Part shown: positions 1-8,477 of the stretch, one piece after another
How the letters are laid out: each line of letters starts with the position of its first letter
How positions within the stretch are numbered: the first letter of the stretch is position 1
Source of the DNA: Acidobacteriota bacterium
Lineage (GTDB): Bacteria > Acidobacteriota > Terriglobia > Bryobacterales > Bryobacteraceae
Length of the DNA: 58,940 bases
Assembly: GCA_025352795.1 (NCBI GenBank)
Contig: JANXSF010000062.1
Location: forward strand, 1 to 58,940
Reading direction: 5' to 3'
Translations under genes and position numbers: made by a program
The notes under the pieces: generated by a model
Told to the model about the DNA's origin: nothing
Seen by the model: the letters and a program-made list of their open reading frames with translations, nothing else
Databases searched by the model: none

Positions 1-162
1 GCATCTTCCACACGAGCCTTCTTTTCCTTCATTTCGGTTTCCGTCGCCGCACCAACCTTGATCACTGCAACGCCGCCAGCGAGTTTCGCCAAACGTTCCT
101 GCAGCTTCTCACGGTCGTAATCGGAGGTGGTTTCTTCAATCTGAGCGCGCAACTGCTTAATG
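1..162 (-). pseudogene. Broken second copy of groEL (internal/3' part)
   Basis: Bases 1-162 align without gaps to 2740-2901 of the intact groEL, in the same orientation, with two mismatches (120 against 2859 and 156 against 2895). Both differences fall in third codon positions and are synonymous (an Asp and a Lys codon). The match corresponds to about residues 345-399 of GroEL. Homology stops sharply at 162, so this copy has lost its 5' part. Its 3' part continues to the left of the window. It is either a truncated paralogue or one arm of a duplication that brackets the defence genes at 268-2235. The similarity is seen directly; the mechanism is inference. Confidence 0.85.
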
Positions 163-236
163 GCCCCTCGACAATACCGTGAAAATATCTCACAAAGATG
201 GTTCCCTCTGGGAAAAGTAGGTTTCAATGGTGATAT

Positions 237-257
237 TATCGTGGTTGTTTCACGATA
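237..257 (+). promoter_or_regulatory. Inverted repeat just upstream of the defence operon
   Basis: A perfect 7-bp inverted repeat (TATCGTG at 237-243, CACGATA at 251-257) with a 7-nt spacer ends 10 nt before the ATG at 268. It lies between the groEL break at 162 and the ATPase gene. It could be an operator for a repressor or a small leader hairpin. No convincing -35 box was found. The rest of 163-267 shows nothing I recognise. Confidence 0.4.
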
Positions 258-267
258 GGCACTCCAA

Positions 268-1626
268 ATGATCGTATCTTTCTCGGTAGCCAATTTCCGC
301 TCCTTTTCTAGTGAGGAGACATTCTCGTTGGTGGCGAGCAACCGGTTGGGCAACAAGCACGAGTCCCACTTGGTACCGATTCCAGACTCAAGTGAGAGCG
401 TCCTGAGGACGGCAGTTATCTATGGTGCAAATGGAGCCGGGAAATCGAACCTCTTTCGCGCGCTACGCTACTTCAAAGACATTGCATTGTTATCAGCTCG
501 AAATGATGGAGGAATGCTCCGAGATGCCTTTCAATTGGGGGATGCTGGGGAAACATCAGACTTCGATTTGCAGTTCATAGCATCTGGCAACCTTTACAGA
601 TTTGGGTTTAAGATCAACGATACGCAAGTTGTGGAAGAATGGTTAGTTCAAGTTATAAAAGGCCGTGAAAAAGTTCTTTTCGAACGAACAACCGGCGCTG
701 ATGGGAGAATTAAAATCAATGTCGGCGAGATTGAAGACCAAAGAATCAAAGCCCTAGCCACTGTTGGTGGCCCAAAGAGTCAAACGTTTCTTAGTACAAT
801 TCACGCTACCCTAGACGAGGCCGACATCACTGGTGAAATCAAGGATGTTTTATTGTGGCTGCGTGACAATTTGATCCTGATTTCACCGCAGCAAAATCAT
901 GTCAGGCTTGTGCAGGCGCTCTCAGATACGCCTAGCCTGTTAAGTTTTGCCGGAGACTTTTTGATGTTTGCCTCCACAGGCATGATAGGTTTGAAAATTA
1001 CCGAAAGCGACCTTACGGAGGATGAACTTTTGCAGTTGCCGAGAAACATCCCAACGGATTTCTTAATTGGGTCAAAGGAAAACAATGGACAGACGAGTCG
1101 ACGCCGACTAGGCCTAACGAATACTGACATGATTCAGAGACAGGACGGTAAACTTTCTCGAATAAAAATCCAAGCTGAACATGAGAGTCAAGGTGGGGAC
1201 ACGATGACACTGGATTTGGCGGAAGAATCAGATGGAACGCGACGCTTGATCAACCTTATTCCAGCGCTACACCATTTGCGTTCTGCCGACGTAACATACT
1301 TCATCGACGAGATTGATCGAAGCCTCCATCCGCACTTGGTCCGAGCATTCCTTGAATCATTCTTAGAGTCCTGCGGTGGGGGAAGAAGACAGATTATTGT
1401 CACTACCCATGAATCGAGTCTCTTGGATCAGGAATTGATAAGGCGCGATGAGATTTGGTTCGCCGAGAAAGACACCGGTGGATCCACCAGACTCTATTCA
1501 CTTTTGGATTTTAAGGTACGCAACGATTTGGAAATACGAAAGCACTATCTGCAGGGCAGATTTGGAGCAATTCCATTTCTTGGGAATGTCGACAAATTGT
1601 GTGCTGAACAAAACGACAGGAAATGA
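268..1626 (+). CDS. OLD/AAA-family ATPase, AbiLi/RloA-like defence subunit
   Basis: A 452-residue SMC/OLD-like ABC-type ATPase. The Walker A motif GANGAGKS is at residues 53-60, close to the N-terminus after the typical opening '[10 protein letters not shown]'. The Walker B stretch 'YFIDEID' is at about 344-350, followed by the OLD-type 'SLHPHL'. A switch histidine lies in 'TTHESS' near 381. The region between, about 90-330, is the usual insertion of these proteins. The partner starts 6 nt downstream and is an RloB protein. This ATPase + RloB pairing is the layout of AbiL-type abortive-infection systems, in which the ATPase is thought to sense infection and control the partner. Start at ATG 268; no strong Shine-Dalgarno. 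The family is clear; the phage-defence role comes from the pairing. Confidence 0.85.
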   Translation: MIVSFSVANFRSFSSEETFSLVASNRLGNKHESHLVPIPDSSESVLRTAVIYGANGAGKSNLFRALRYFKDIALLSARNDGGMLRDAFQLGDAGETSDFDLQFIASGNLYRFGFKINDTQVVEEWLVQVIKGREKVLFERTTGADGRIKINVGEIEDQRIKALATVGGPKSQTFLSTIHATLDEADITGEIKDVLLWLRDNLILISPQQNHVRLVQALSDTPSLLSFAGDFLMFASTGMIGLKITESDLTEDELLQLPRNIPTDFLIGSKENNGQTSRRRLGLTNTDMIQRQDGKLSRIKIQAEHESQGGDTMTLDLAEESDGTRRLINLIPALHHLRSADVTYFIDEIDRSLHPHLVRAFLESFLESCGGGRRQIIVTTHESSLLDQELIRRDEIWFAEKDTGGSTRLYSLLDFKVRNDLEIRKHYLQGRFGAIPFLGNVDKLCAEQNDRK

Positions 1627-1632
1627 TCATCC

Positions 1633-2235
1633 ATGCGGAAGTCTCGTCCTTTGAATCGTAATTTAGATGGCTTTCGCGACGACCGGCTATTTATTGTGGC
1701 TTGCGATGACACCTATGCGCCTAAACAATATTTCGACTTTTTTCAGAACAGAAGGGTACAGGTTTATGTCATCCAAACCATTGATGGCTCCTCGGCTGCC
1801 GCTCACGTATTAGAAAGACTACTTTCTTATGACCATGAAGAAGATGATGAGCGATGGTTATTGCTGGACACTGATCATTGCATCAGGAATGAACATTTGG
1901 CCAGCTTCACTTCGACCCTCCAACAAGCAAGGCAAAAAGGCATAAACGTCGCTCTCAGTAAACCCTGCTTTGAGCTTTGGTTGCTGTTGCATCATGTTGA
2001 CGACTCTAACGTTGGCGCATTGCGACACGCTAGGGATACCGAGGACAAATTGCGAGAAATTCTCGGCCAATACAACAAGACTAGGCTTAAGAAAGAGCAC
2101 TTTTCTGCTGAATCAATGCAAGCTGCATGTGAGCGTGCACAGAGGCTTGACTCAACTGTAACTGGCGGCGAAATACCAAACTCCAACACAACGCGCGTCT
2201 ACCAACTCTGGAAAGCAATCAACAGCAGGCCTTAA
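1633..2235 (+). CDS. RloB-family protein, AbiLii-like predicted effector
   Basis: A 200-residue protein translationally close to the ATPase (6-nt gap, AGGA about 12 nt before the ATG). The family signature 'SKPCFELWLLLHH' is at about residues 109-121 (F113, E114, L115, W116). The acidic motif 'LLLDTDH' (D79, D81) is preceded by 'IVACDDTYAPKQYF' (D25, D26). In typical RloB proteins as I recall them, these positions read roughly 'CEG.KTEP.YF' and 'DRDEH', a Toprim-like arrangement of Glu and Asp-x-Asp. Here the Glu position is Asp and the second motif has lost its Arg and Glu. This is likely the effector (nuclease-like) half of the defence pair, in a divergent branch. A degenerate active site is possible. 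Confidence 0.8.
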   Translation: MRKSRPLNRNLDGFRDDRLFIVACDDTYAPKQYFDFFQNRRVQVYVIQTIDGSSAAAHVLERLLSYDHEEDDERWLLLDTDHCIRNEHLASFTSTLQQARQKGINVALSKPCFELWLLLHHVDDSNVGALRHARDTEDKLREILGQYNKTRLKKEHFSAESMQAACERAQRLDSTVTGGEIPNSNTTRVYQLWKAINSRP

Positions 2236-2240
2236 GTCGT

Positions 2241-2274
2241 AAAAACGACCGCCCCCCTTGCGGGAAGCGGTCGT
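2241..2274 (-). terminator. Rho-independent terminator of groESL
   Basis: The arms ACGACCGC (2245-2252) and GCGGTCGT (2267-2274) form a perfect 8-bp GC-rich stem. Read on the minus strand it is followed by a run of T (complement of 2241-2245), as expected for an intrinsic terminator 27 nt past the groEL stop. The rloB gene ends at 2235, so the two operons converge here. Confidence 0.85.
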
Positions 2275-2300
2275 CTTCAACACACAAACTAACTACTAAC

Positions 2301-3962
<1,662 letters not shown>

Positions 3963-4268
3963 TTACTTTTTCTTTTTTGGTTCAATCACGGCAAGAACTT
4001 CGTCTTCGCGCATGATCAAGTATTCCTGGCCGTCGACTTTAATGTCGCTGCCGGAGTACTTTCCGAACAAAATCTTGTCGCCGACAACTACGTCGAGCGG
4101 CATCAATTTGCCATCGTCGGAACGCTTGCCCTTGCCTACGGCAACGACTTCCGCTTCCTGCGGCTTTTCTTTTGCACTGTCTGGGATAATGATCCCATTC
4201 AGAACTTGCTCTGCCTGATCATCAAGGCGCTTGACCACAATGCGGTCGTGTAACGGACGGATATTCAT
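3963..4268 (-). CDS. groS: Co-chaperonin GroES
   Basis: A 101-residue GroES, the heptameric lid of GroEL. The start is set at 4268, giving the canonical opening '[14 protein letters not shown]'. The codon is preceded by GGAGG with about 10 nt spacing. An upstream in-frame extension to 4358 is open, but it covers the leader region and lacks family similarity. The mobile loop '[16 protein letters not shown]' is present near residues 20-35. First gene of the groESL operon. Confidence 0.97.
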   Translation of the reverse strand: MNIRPLHDRIVVKRLDDQAEQVLNGIIIPDSAKEKPQEAEVVAVGKGKRSDDGKLMPLDVVVGDKILFGKYSGSDIKVDGQEYLIMREDEVLAVIEPKKKK

Positions 4269-4359
4269 ACCTGTTAAACCTCCAAGGGTAATTGTGGAAC
4301 TCTCAAAGACAATGTCGGACTCAAACGTGCCTAAGTGCGCGCGCTGGTTCCTGAGCATA

Positions 4360-4389
4360 TTATTAGCACACTATAGGGAGGAGTGACAA
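4360..4389 (-). promoter_or_regulatory. groESL promoter with CIRCE-like HrcA operator
   Basis: On the plus strand, TTAGCACAC (4363-4371) and GAGTGACAA (4381-4389) flank a 9-nt spacer. The CIRCE consensus is TTAGCACTC-N9-GAGTGCTAA, so the arms carry one and two mismatches. On the minus strand the same DNA gives -35 TTGTCA (4389-4384), an 18-nt spacer and -10 TAATAA (4365-4360), about 90 nt before groES. The operator thus covers the promoter, consistent with HrcA repression of groESL. Confidence 0.7.
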
Positions 4390-4523
4390 GAGTTAATTTT
4401 ATGTAGTTGATTACAGGTGGCTTACTGTAAATTAAGTTACTTTAATGTACTCAGCATTGCGTATTCTAAATCGCTATTCCGGTTTGGCCAAAATCAGTCA
4501 TAATAAGATTGGAGCAAATCCGA

Positions 4524-4757
4524 ATGCTAGATTGGACAACCTGCGGAGCGGTGGAACGTCACCCACAAAAAGTAAGTGGAGCATGGTTGTTCTGCGGCAC
4601 CCGGGTGCCTGTTTCGGCTTTGTTTGCCAATATCGAAGGCGGGGCAACTGTGGATGAGTTCATCGAGTGGTTTCCAGGGGTATCGCGTGAGCAAGTGAAC
4701 GTCGTCCTGGAACATGCTTCCCGCAGTCTGACTGAGCCAATCCCCGCGTTAGCCTAA
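4524..4757 (+). CDS. DUF433-family antitoxin
   Basis: A 77-residue protein of the DUF433 type (VapB-like antitoxin). Typical stretches are 'GTRVPVSALFANIEGGATVDEF' in outline and 'FPGVSREQVNVVLEHA' near the C-terminus, a small winged-helix-like fold. The start at 4524 has GGAG 9 nt upstream; an in-frame TTG at 4509 is less likely. The stop codon directly abuts the ATG of a PIN-like toxin gene at 4758, the standard order for DUF433/DUF5615 modules. The antitoxin is intact although the toxin is broken. Confidence 0.85.
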   Translation: MLDWTTCGAVERHPQKVSGAWLFCGTRVPVSALFANIEGGATVDEFIEWFPGVSREQVNVVLEHASRSLTEPIPALA

Positions 4758-5062
4758 ATGGGGATTTTTTTCGATCATAATACGCCAGCACCACTTCGGT
4801 ACGCCCTCTTGGGCCATCAAGTTGACACAGCGTACGAGAGAGGTTGGGCTGAACTGACTAATGAGATCTACTAACTGCCGCAGAGGCAGCGGGATTTGAA
4901 CTCATGATCACCACGGACAAAGGCATTCGATACCAACAAAACCTGACTGGTAGAAAGCTTGCCCTTCTTGTGATCAACACGAACGATTGGACTCGAATTC
5001 GAAGATTTAAGGAGATTGGTGACGTCCGAAATCTCTTCAATGCAACCAGGAGCCTACGTTGA
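4758..5062 (+). pseudogene. Frameshifted DUF5615 PIN-like toxin
   Basis: From ATG 4758 the frame reads 'MGIFFDHNTPAPLRYALLGH' and continues to '...WAELTNE'. It then terminates early because one base is missing near 4862-4866. In the next frame the expected continuation is complete: 'DLLTAAEAAGFELMITTDKG' then '...FNATRSLR' and a stop at 5060-5062. Adding one base restores about 101 residues, the normal size for this PIN-like RNase. Conserved acidic residues remain on either side of the break (D6, and the Asp of 'TTDKG'). The single-base deletion inactivates the toxin. Confidence 0.85.
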
Positions 5063-5090
5063 AGTCGAAATACCGTGGGTTAAAGCATTT

Positions 5091-5285
5091 CTAGTGACGC
5101 GTATCCGAAATGGCAATCCCAGTAGGGCCAAAGTCATTGCCTTCGAACAGAAGCGGCTCGCCAGACGTTGCCGCCAACGCGTATGCCGCGCAATCTCCAA
5201 AATTCAGCCTTGCCGGATGTCGACGTTTTCCAAAAGTCGACATTTCCAATTGGAGAACAGTCATTGCGGCTGACGTGTCAATCAA
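5091..5285 (-). pseudogene. vapC: VapC PIN-domain toxin with large internal deletion
   Basis: The frame begins TTG at 5285 with the VapC opening 'IDTSA' and ends with the VapC C-terminal block '[19 protein letters not shown]' followed by '[11 protein letters not shown]'. VapC proteins are about 130 residues, but only about 64 codons are present. The middle part, with the conserved Glu of the PIN active site, is missing between 'MTVLQLE' and 'FGKRRHPA'. The N-terminal Asp and C-terminal Asp motifs persist. It follows a damaged vapB directly. This reads as an in-frame internal deletion of roughly 60 codons. Confidence 0.8.
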
Positions 5286-5539
5286 TCAAAGAGGCGAGCC
5301 AGCATCGTCGAAACCAAAGATTTTGGTGTCACTGCGAGTGTCTAAGATAGGTAACTGTTGATACCGCCGTCCGATTTCGAGTAATCGTGCCGCCAAACCA
5401 GGGGGGCGAACACGCAGCTCTTCTTTGTCAATTTCAGCACGAACAGCAGAGGTAATGACTTCCGTCATGCGGCGACCCTGGCTTTTGGATAGTTCCTGGA
5501 CAAGTCGGTCTGCGTAGGGTATTTGATGCTGAGTGCCAT
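5286..5539 (-). pseudogene. vapB: Frameshifted VapB antitoxin
   Basis: ATG at 5539 starts 'MALSIKYPT', a typical VapB (Rv0623-like) N-terminus. One base is missing near 5508-5512. In the corrected frame the protein continues 'DRLVQELSKSQGRRMTEVIT' and later 'RVRPPGLAARLLEIGRRY', ending at 5286. With one base added the gene has about 84 codons, the normal length. Its stop lies next to the vapC remnant, so the module order vapB-vapC is kept. Both genes are damaged, so the module is dead unless the second half is translated from the internal ATG at 5468. Confidence 0.8.
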
Positions 5540-5592
5540 AATCGATATACCTGTCTGAAATTAGTATGTACCGAGTCGCAAATGAAGTAAAA

Positions 5593-6150
5593 CTAAATTC
5601 GCGTTCGCTTCTTCACTGGTTGAGTAGTCCATCGATGGCTATCCCTCACCAATTCCTCCACCTCGTCCCAGTGCACATTGCCCACATCCAACCGCAATCC
5701 CACCCATCCTCTTGGACCGATGTAAGAGGGCATATAGAATCGTTCTGGAGCTGCTTCGCTCAGTGCCCGATTATCATTTCTAAGCACCCTGCAGCAGACC
5801 GAAACAATACCATCGCCGTGATGGTCATTTAGGAAGTAGGCGAATACTTTTTTCTTAATGCGGAAGGTGGCGTGACTCCCTTTCAGCTCACGAGTTGCAC
5901 CAGGCAAAGCCATGCAGATTTTCGATAGCTTAAGCAGCCGTTTGTCTTTTAAGGAACTCGCGCAAAACGGAGCATCGGCGGCCATTAGAATTTCGCGAGT
6001 TACTAGCTCCCTTGGGGGCCGCCGGGCCCTTTGCGCTTTTGAGGAACTCGCCCGCACAACGGAGCTCGGTACGGCGCAAAATTCGCGAGTTCCTGATTGT
6101 TTGGCGGGCCGCAACGGCCCTGTGCGGGCTTCCGCGTCAGGCATTGGCAT
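5593..6150 (-). CDS. MmcQ/YjbR-family protein with repeat-encoded N-terminal extension
   Basis: Residues from about 70 to 185 form a MmcQ/YjbR (DUF419) domain: 'KICMALPGATRELKGSHATF', 'VCCRV', 'PSYIGPRGWVGLRLD', 'VEELVRDSHR'. This small alpha/beta fold has unclear function and is often linked to DNA binding. The preceding ~65 residues are not part of the family. They are the translation of two tandem copies of an 84-87 bp repeat (6044-6130 and 5954-6037), read without a stop. The frame can start at ATG 6150, overlapping the end of the HD gene by 14 nt, or at ATG 5985 inside the inner repeat ('MAADAPFCASSLK'). The native start seems to have been replaced. Last gene of a three-gene minus-strand operon. 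Confidence 0.75.
   Translation of the reverse strand: MPMPDAEARTGPLRPAKQSGTREFCAVPSSVVRASSSKAQRARRPPRELVTREILMAADAPFCASSLKDKRLLKLSKICMALPGATRELKGSHATFRIKKKVFAYFLNDHHGDGIVSVCCRVLRNDNRALSEAAPERFYMPSYIGPRGWVGLRLDVGNVHWDEVEELVRDSHRWTTQPVKKRTRI
5954..6037 (+). repeat. Structured 84-bp repeat, copy A
   Basis: 84 nt, 69/84 identical to copy B at 6787-6870 without gaps. Arms: AACTCGCG (5955-5962) with CGCGAGTT (5994-6001); GCGCAAA (5960-5966) with TTTGCGC (6030-6036); hairpin GGGCC (6016-6020) with GGCCC (6025-6029). The first two pairings interleave. The length is 28 codons. Read on the minus strand it gives '...TREILMAADAPFCASSLK' within the MmcQ frame. Confidence 0.85.
6044..6130 (+). repeat. Structured 87-bp repeat, copy C (tandem to A)
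   Basis: A diverged copy, head to tail with copy A. Arms: GGAACTCGC (6043-6051) with GCGAGTTCC (6085-6093); CCCGCACA (6051-6058) with TGTGCGGG (6121-6128); hairpin GGGCCG (6106-6111) with CGGCCC (6115-6120). Compared with copy A, both sides of the outer stem have changed together, so pairing is kept. The length is 29 codons and the same translation frame as A and B is open ('TRE', 'ASSSK'). It ends 6 nt from the HD stop codon. Confidence 0.8.
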
Positions 6151-6709
6151 GAGTCCCGGCTAGCCCCAATTCGTCTGCACGTTTCTGGATAGCATCAATG
6201 CAAAAAGCCAGATGCTCTTCTAATGTTATTCCCATTTCCGCCGCTCCATTGATGATATCGTCCCGATTCACGGCTCGCGCAAAGGCCTTATCCTTCATCT
6301 TTTTCTTCACTCCGGCCACGTCTACTTCTGCCACACTGCGGCTGGGTTTGACGTAAGAACAAGCGGTGATGAATCCGCCCAATTCATCGCAGGCGAATAG
6401 AGTATGTTCCAACATGGACTGCCGTGGGACATCTTCAAAACCGGCGTGCGAAAGAATAGCACGGCGGATTTCCTCACTGACACCGCGCTGGGCTAAGATA
6501 GCCTCGCCTTTGCGTGGATGATCGGGCAGTTGAGGGTGAATTTCCCAATCGAAATCGTGGAGCAAGCCGGCGACGGCCCACTTTTCAGGGTCTTCTCCGA
6601 ACTTGTGCGCATAGGCTTCTACGCAGACTGAAACCGCCTGGCCGTGCTTGCGCAGCCCTTCGGACTTGGTGAACTCACAGACAATTTCCCACGCTTCTGT
6701 TCTAGTCAT
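6137..6709 (-). CDS. HD-domain metal-dependent phosphohydrolase
   Basis: A 190-residue HD protein. H22 in 'RKHGQAV' and the doublet H51-D52 in 'AGLLHDFDWEIHP' form the metal site, followed by 'LSHAGF' near 87-92. Such stand-alone HD proteins hydrolyse nucleotides or other phosphoesters; the substrate cannot be read from sequence. It sits between the methyltransferase (13 nt upstream) and the MmcQ gene, in one operon. The C-terminal part carries a Lys-rich helix ('KKKMKDKAFARAV') usual for this subfamily. Three conserved-looking reading frames in a row suggest one transcript. Confidence 0.85.
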   Translation of the reverse strand: MTRTEAWEIVCEFTKSEGLRKHGQAVSVCVEAYAHKFGEDPEKWAVAGLLHDFDWEIHPQLPDHPRKGEAILAQRGVSEEIRRAILSHAGFEDVPRQSMLEHTLFACDELGGFITACSYVKPSRSVAEVDVAGVKKKMKDKAFARAVNRDDIINGAAEMGITLEEHLAFCIDAIQKRADELGLAGTHANA

Positions 6710-6722
6710 TGGATTGGAACCA

Positions 6723-7580
6723 TTATAAAGGCTTACTCCAAACCATGATTGAAGTGGGATATCCGAATCGTAAATCTTCTTTTACTGAACTCGCGCAAAA
6801 CGGAGCTCCGACGGCGACTGGCATTTCGCGAGTTTCGGACTCGTCTTGGGGCCGCCGGGCCCTTTGCGCTGGTGAACACTGCGTTCCAAGACCCAGGCAG
6901 CCAGTCTGCAGATCCTTTTCAAACATCGCCCGCACCTGCAACTCATCGCCGGGGTTGGGGAAGGATGCGGCCATTAGTTGATCTACCGTCAAATTCATAG
7001 AGTAGTTACTCAGTGCCAGTAATTGCAGCCCAAGCCCAGTTGCCATCTGTTGGAATTCATCCAGTGTTAAGGCGGCAACGTGCGAAGGGTCGCGCAGCTT
7101 TTCCATCGTGTCGTACTGACTAACTACTTCTACGCGCGGAGTGACATCCACAATGGCAATTCGTCCACCAGGAACACACACGCGAATTATCTCTGCAAGG
7201 ACTTTGGCAGGCTCAAGAAAATGATGGAAGGCAAAGCGACTGACCACTAACGAGTAACTGGCACGGGGCATAGGCAGTGGTAACACTTCACCAACCTGCC
7301 AAGTTACATTCACTAACTTTTCAGCACTTTGGCGGGCACGAGCCCGTTCGATCATGGCAGGGGTGAGGTCGCGACCTGTAACATGCCGCGCCGTATGCGC
7401 CAGATGGCATGCGACGATTCCAGCGCCACAAGCGACATCCAGCACCGTGTCATCCGCAGTCAATCCAGAGCACCTCACCAGCAATTCCATGCTGTTTGCA
7501 TCGGACAGAGCCGGCGCGGTGGCGAATGTTTCCGCCTGCTTGGTGAACTGATCCAGAATTAATGCCGTTTGCTGTTCCAT
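6723..7580 (-). CDS. Class I SAM methyltransferase carrying an in-frame repeat insertion
   Basis: A 285-residue class I methyltransferase. The SAM-binding motif I 'LDVACGAG' is at residues 47-54, with 'LTPAMIERARAR' after it and 'FHHFLEP' in the motif IV region. A UbiE/COQ5-like small-molecule methylase is likely; substrate unknown. Near the C-terminus the sequence leaves the family after 'GCLGLGTQ'. About 33 residues encoded by repeat copy B ('AQRARRPQDESETRE...', '...APFCASSVK') follow, and it then returns to a family-like end 'FGYPTSIMVWSKP'. The insertion keeps the frame. The start at 7580 has AAGGAGG very close (3 nt), so a slightly different start is possible. First gene of the operon with the HD and MmcQ genes. 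Confidence 0.85.
   Translation of the reverse strand: MEQQTALILDQFTKQAETFATAPALSDANSMELLVRCSGLTADDTVLDVACGAGIVACHLAHTARHVTGRDLTPAMIERARARQSAEKLVNVTWQVGEVLPLPMPRASYSLVVSRFAFHHFLEPAKVLAEIIRVCVPGGRIAIVDVTPRVEVVSQYDTMEKLRDPSHVAALTLDEFQQMATGLGLQLLALSNYSMNLTVDQLMAASFPNPGDELQVRAMFEKDLQTGCLGLGTQCSPAQRARRPQDESETREMPVAVGAPFCASSVKEDLRFGYPTSIMVWSKPL
6787..6870 (+). repeat. Structured 84-bp repeat, copy B, inside a coding gene
   Basis: Ungapped match to copy A (15 mismatches in 84). It keeps GAACTCGCG...CGCGAGTT, GCGCAAA...TTTGCGC and the GGGCC/GGCCC core. It lies wholly within the methyltransferase gene near its 3' end and adds codons without a stop. Orientation relative to the host gene is the same as for copies A and C. 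Confidence 0.85.
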
Positions 7581-7616
7581 TGCCCTCCTTAGTATGGAAT
7601 ACTTTTCTATCTATTC

Positions 7617-8432
7617 ATGAAGACTATCCATCGCCGGACACTACTTAGCGGCATCACGCTGTTGCTGAATGATCTGAAAGCGCTGCAACCGCCATTCGTA
7701 ACAGAATCGCAAAAAGAAGGCTTGCCCCTGCCTGGTGAATCCTGGTTGGTGGAAGGCTGTCAGGCCTTCGTGATACCTGCGGTAACCGCGCCGCGAATGG
7801 GCTTGACGCCTTGGGTCTGGTACGCGCCAACGTTGCCGAAACTGCCTGGCTTAGCTGAAAAATGGATGTTCCAGCGATTCACGGCAGCCGGGATCGCCGT
7901 GGCGGGAATTGACGTTGGTGAATCGTATGGCAGTCCCAGCGGTCGGGCGATTTATACTGCTTTTTACAGGCAATTAACGGCGAAACGACGCTTTTCCCGC
8001 AAACCTGTATTGCTTGCCCGTAGCCGTGGAGGTTTGATGACATTGAATTGGGCAGCGGAGAATGCAGACAAAGTTGGCGGCTTTGCGGGGATCTATCCGG
8101 TGTGCAATTTGAGTAGCTATCCGGGCCTGGAGAAAGCCAGCGAAGCTTATGGGATGACGCCAGAACAATTGCGACTGAGGCTCATCAAACATAATCCAAT
8201 GGATCGGTTAGCCAAGCTTGCCAAAGCCCGCGTTCCAATGTTTGCGATCCATGGTGACGACGATAAGCTTGTGCCATTGGGTGCAAACTCCGGTGAGGTT
8301 GCCCAACGTTACAGCGCACTGGGAGGAAAGATGCAATTGATTGTGCCGAAAGGTCAAGGTCATAGCATGTGGGCGGGCTTTTTCGAGTGTGTGGAGTTGG
8401 TGGATTTTGTGCTTGCCAATGCCAAGGGGTGA
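7617..8432 (+). CDS. Alpha/beta hydrolase
   Basis: A 271-residue alpha/beta-hydrolase fold protein. The nucleophile elbow is 'ARSRGG' (Ser at about 137), a non-canonical A-x-S-x-G. The acid is in 'HGDDDKLVP' (about residues 219-227) and the histidine in 'GQGHSMW' near 249. The start 'MKTIHRRTLLSGITLLL' resembles a signal or Tat-like leader, so export is possible. It is divergent from the methyltransferase with 36 nt between the start codons, so promoters must be compact. Carboxylesterase or deacetylase activity is plausible; the substrate is unknown. Confidence 0.8.
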   Translation: MKTIHRRTLLSGITLLLNDLKALQPPFVTESQKEGLPLPGESWLVEGCQAFVIPAVTAPRMGLTPWVWYAPTLPKLPGLAEKWMFQRFTAAGIAVAGIDVGESYGSPSGRAIYTAFYRQLTAKRRFSRKPVLLARSRGGLMTLNWAAENADKVGGFAGIYPVCNLSSYPGLEKASEAYGMTPEQLRLRLIKHNPMDRLAKLAKARVPMFAIHGDDDKLVPLGANSGEVAQRYSALGGKMQLIVPKGQGHSMWAGFFECVELVDFVLANAKG

Positions 8433-8477
8433 GGCGACGTCTTTTAGGCTACATTTGATTTGTGCGGGAGCAAATAG

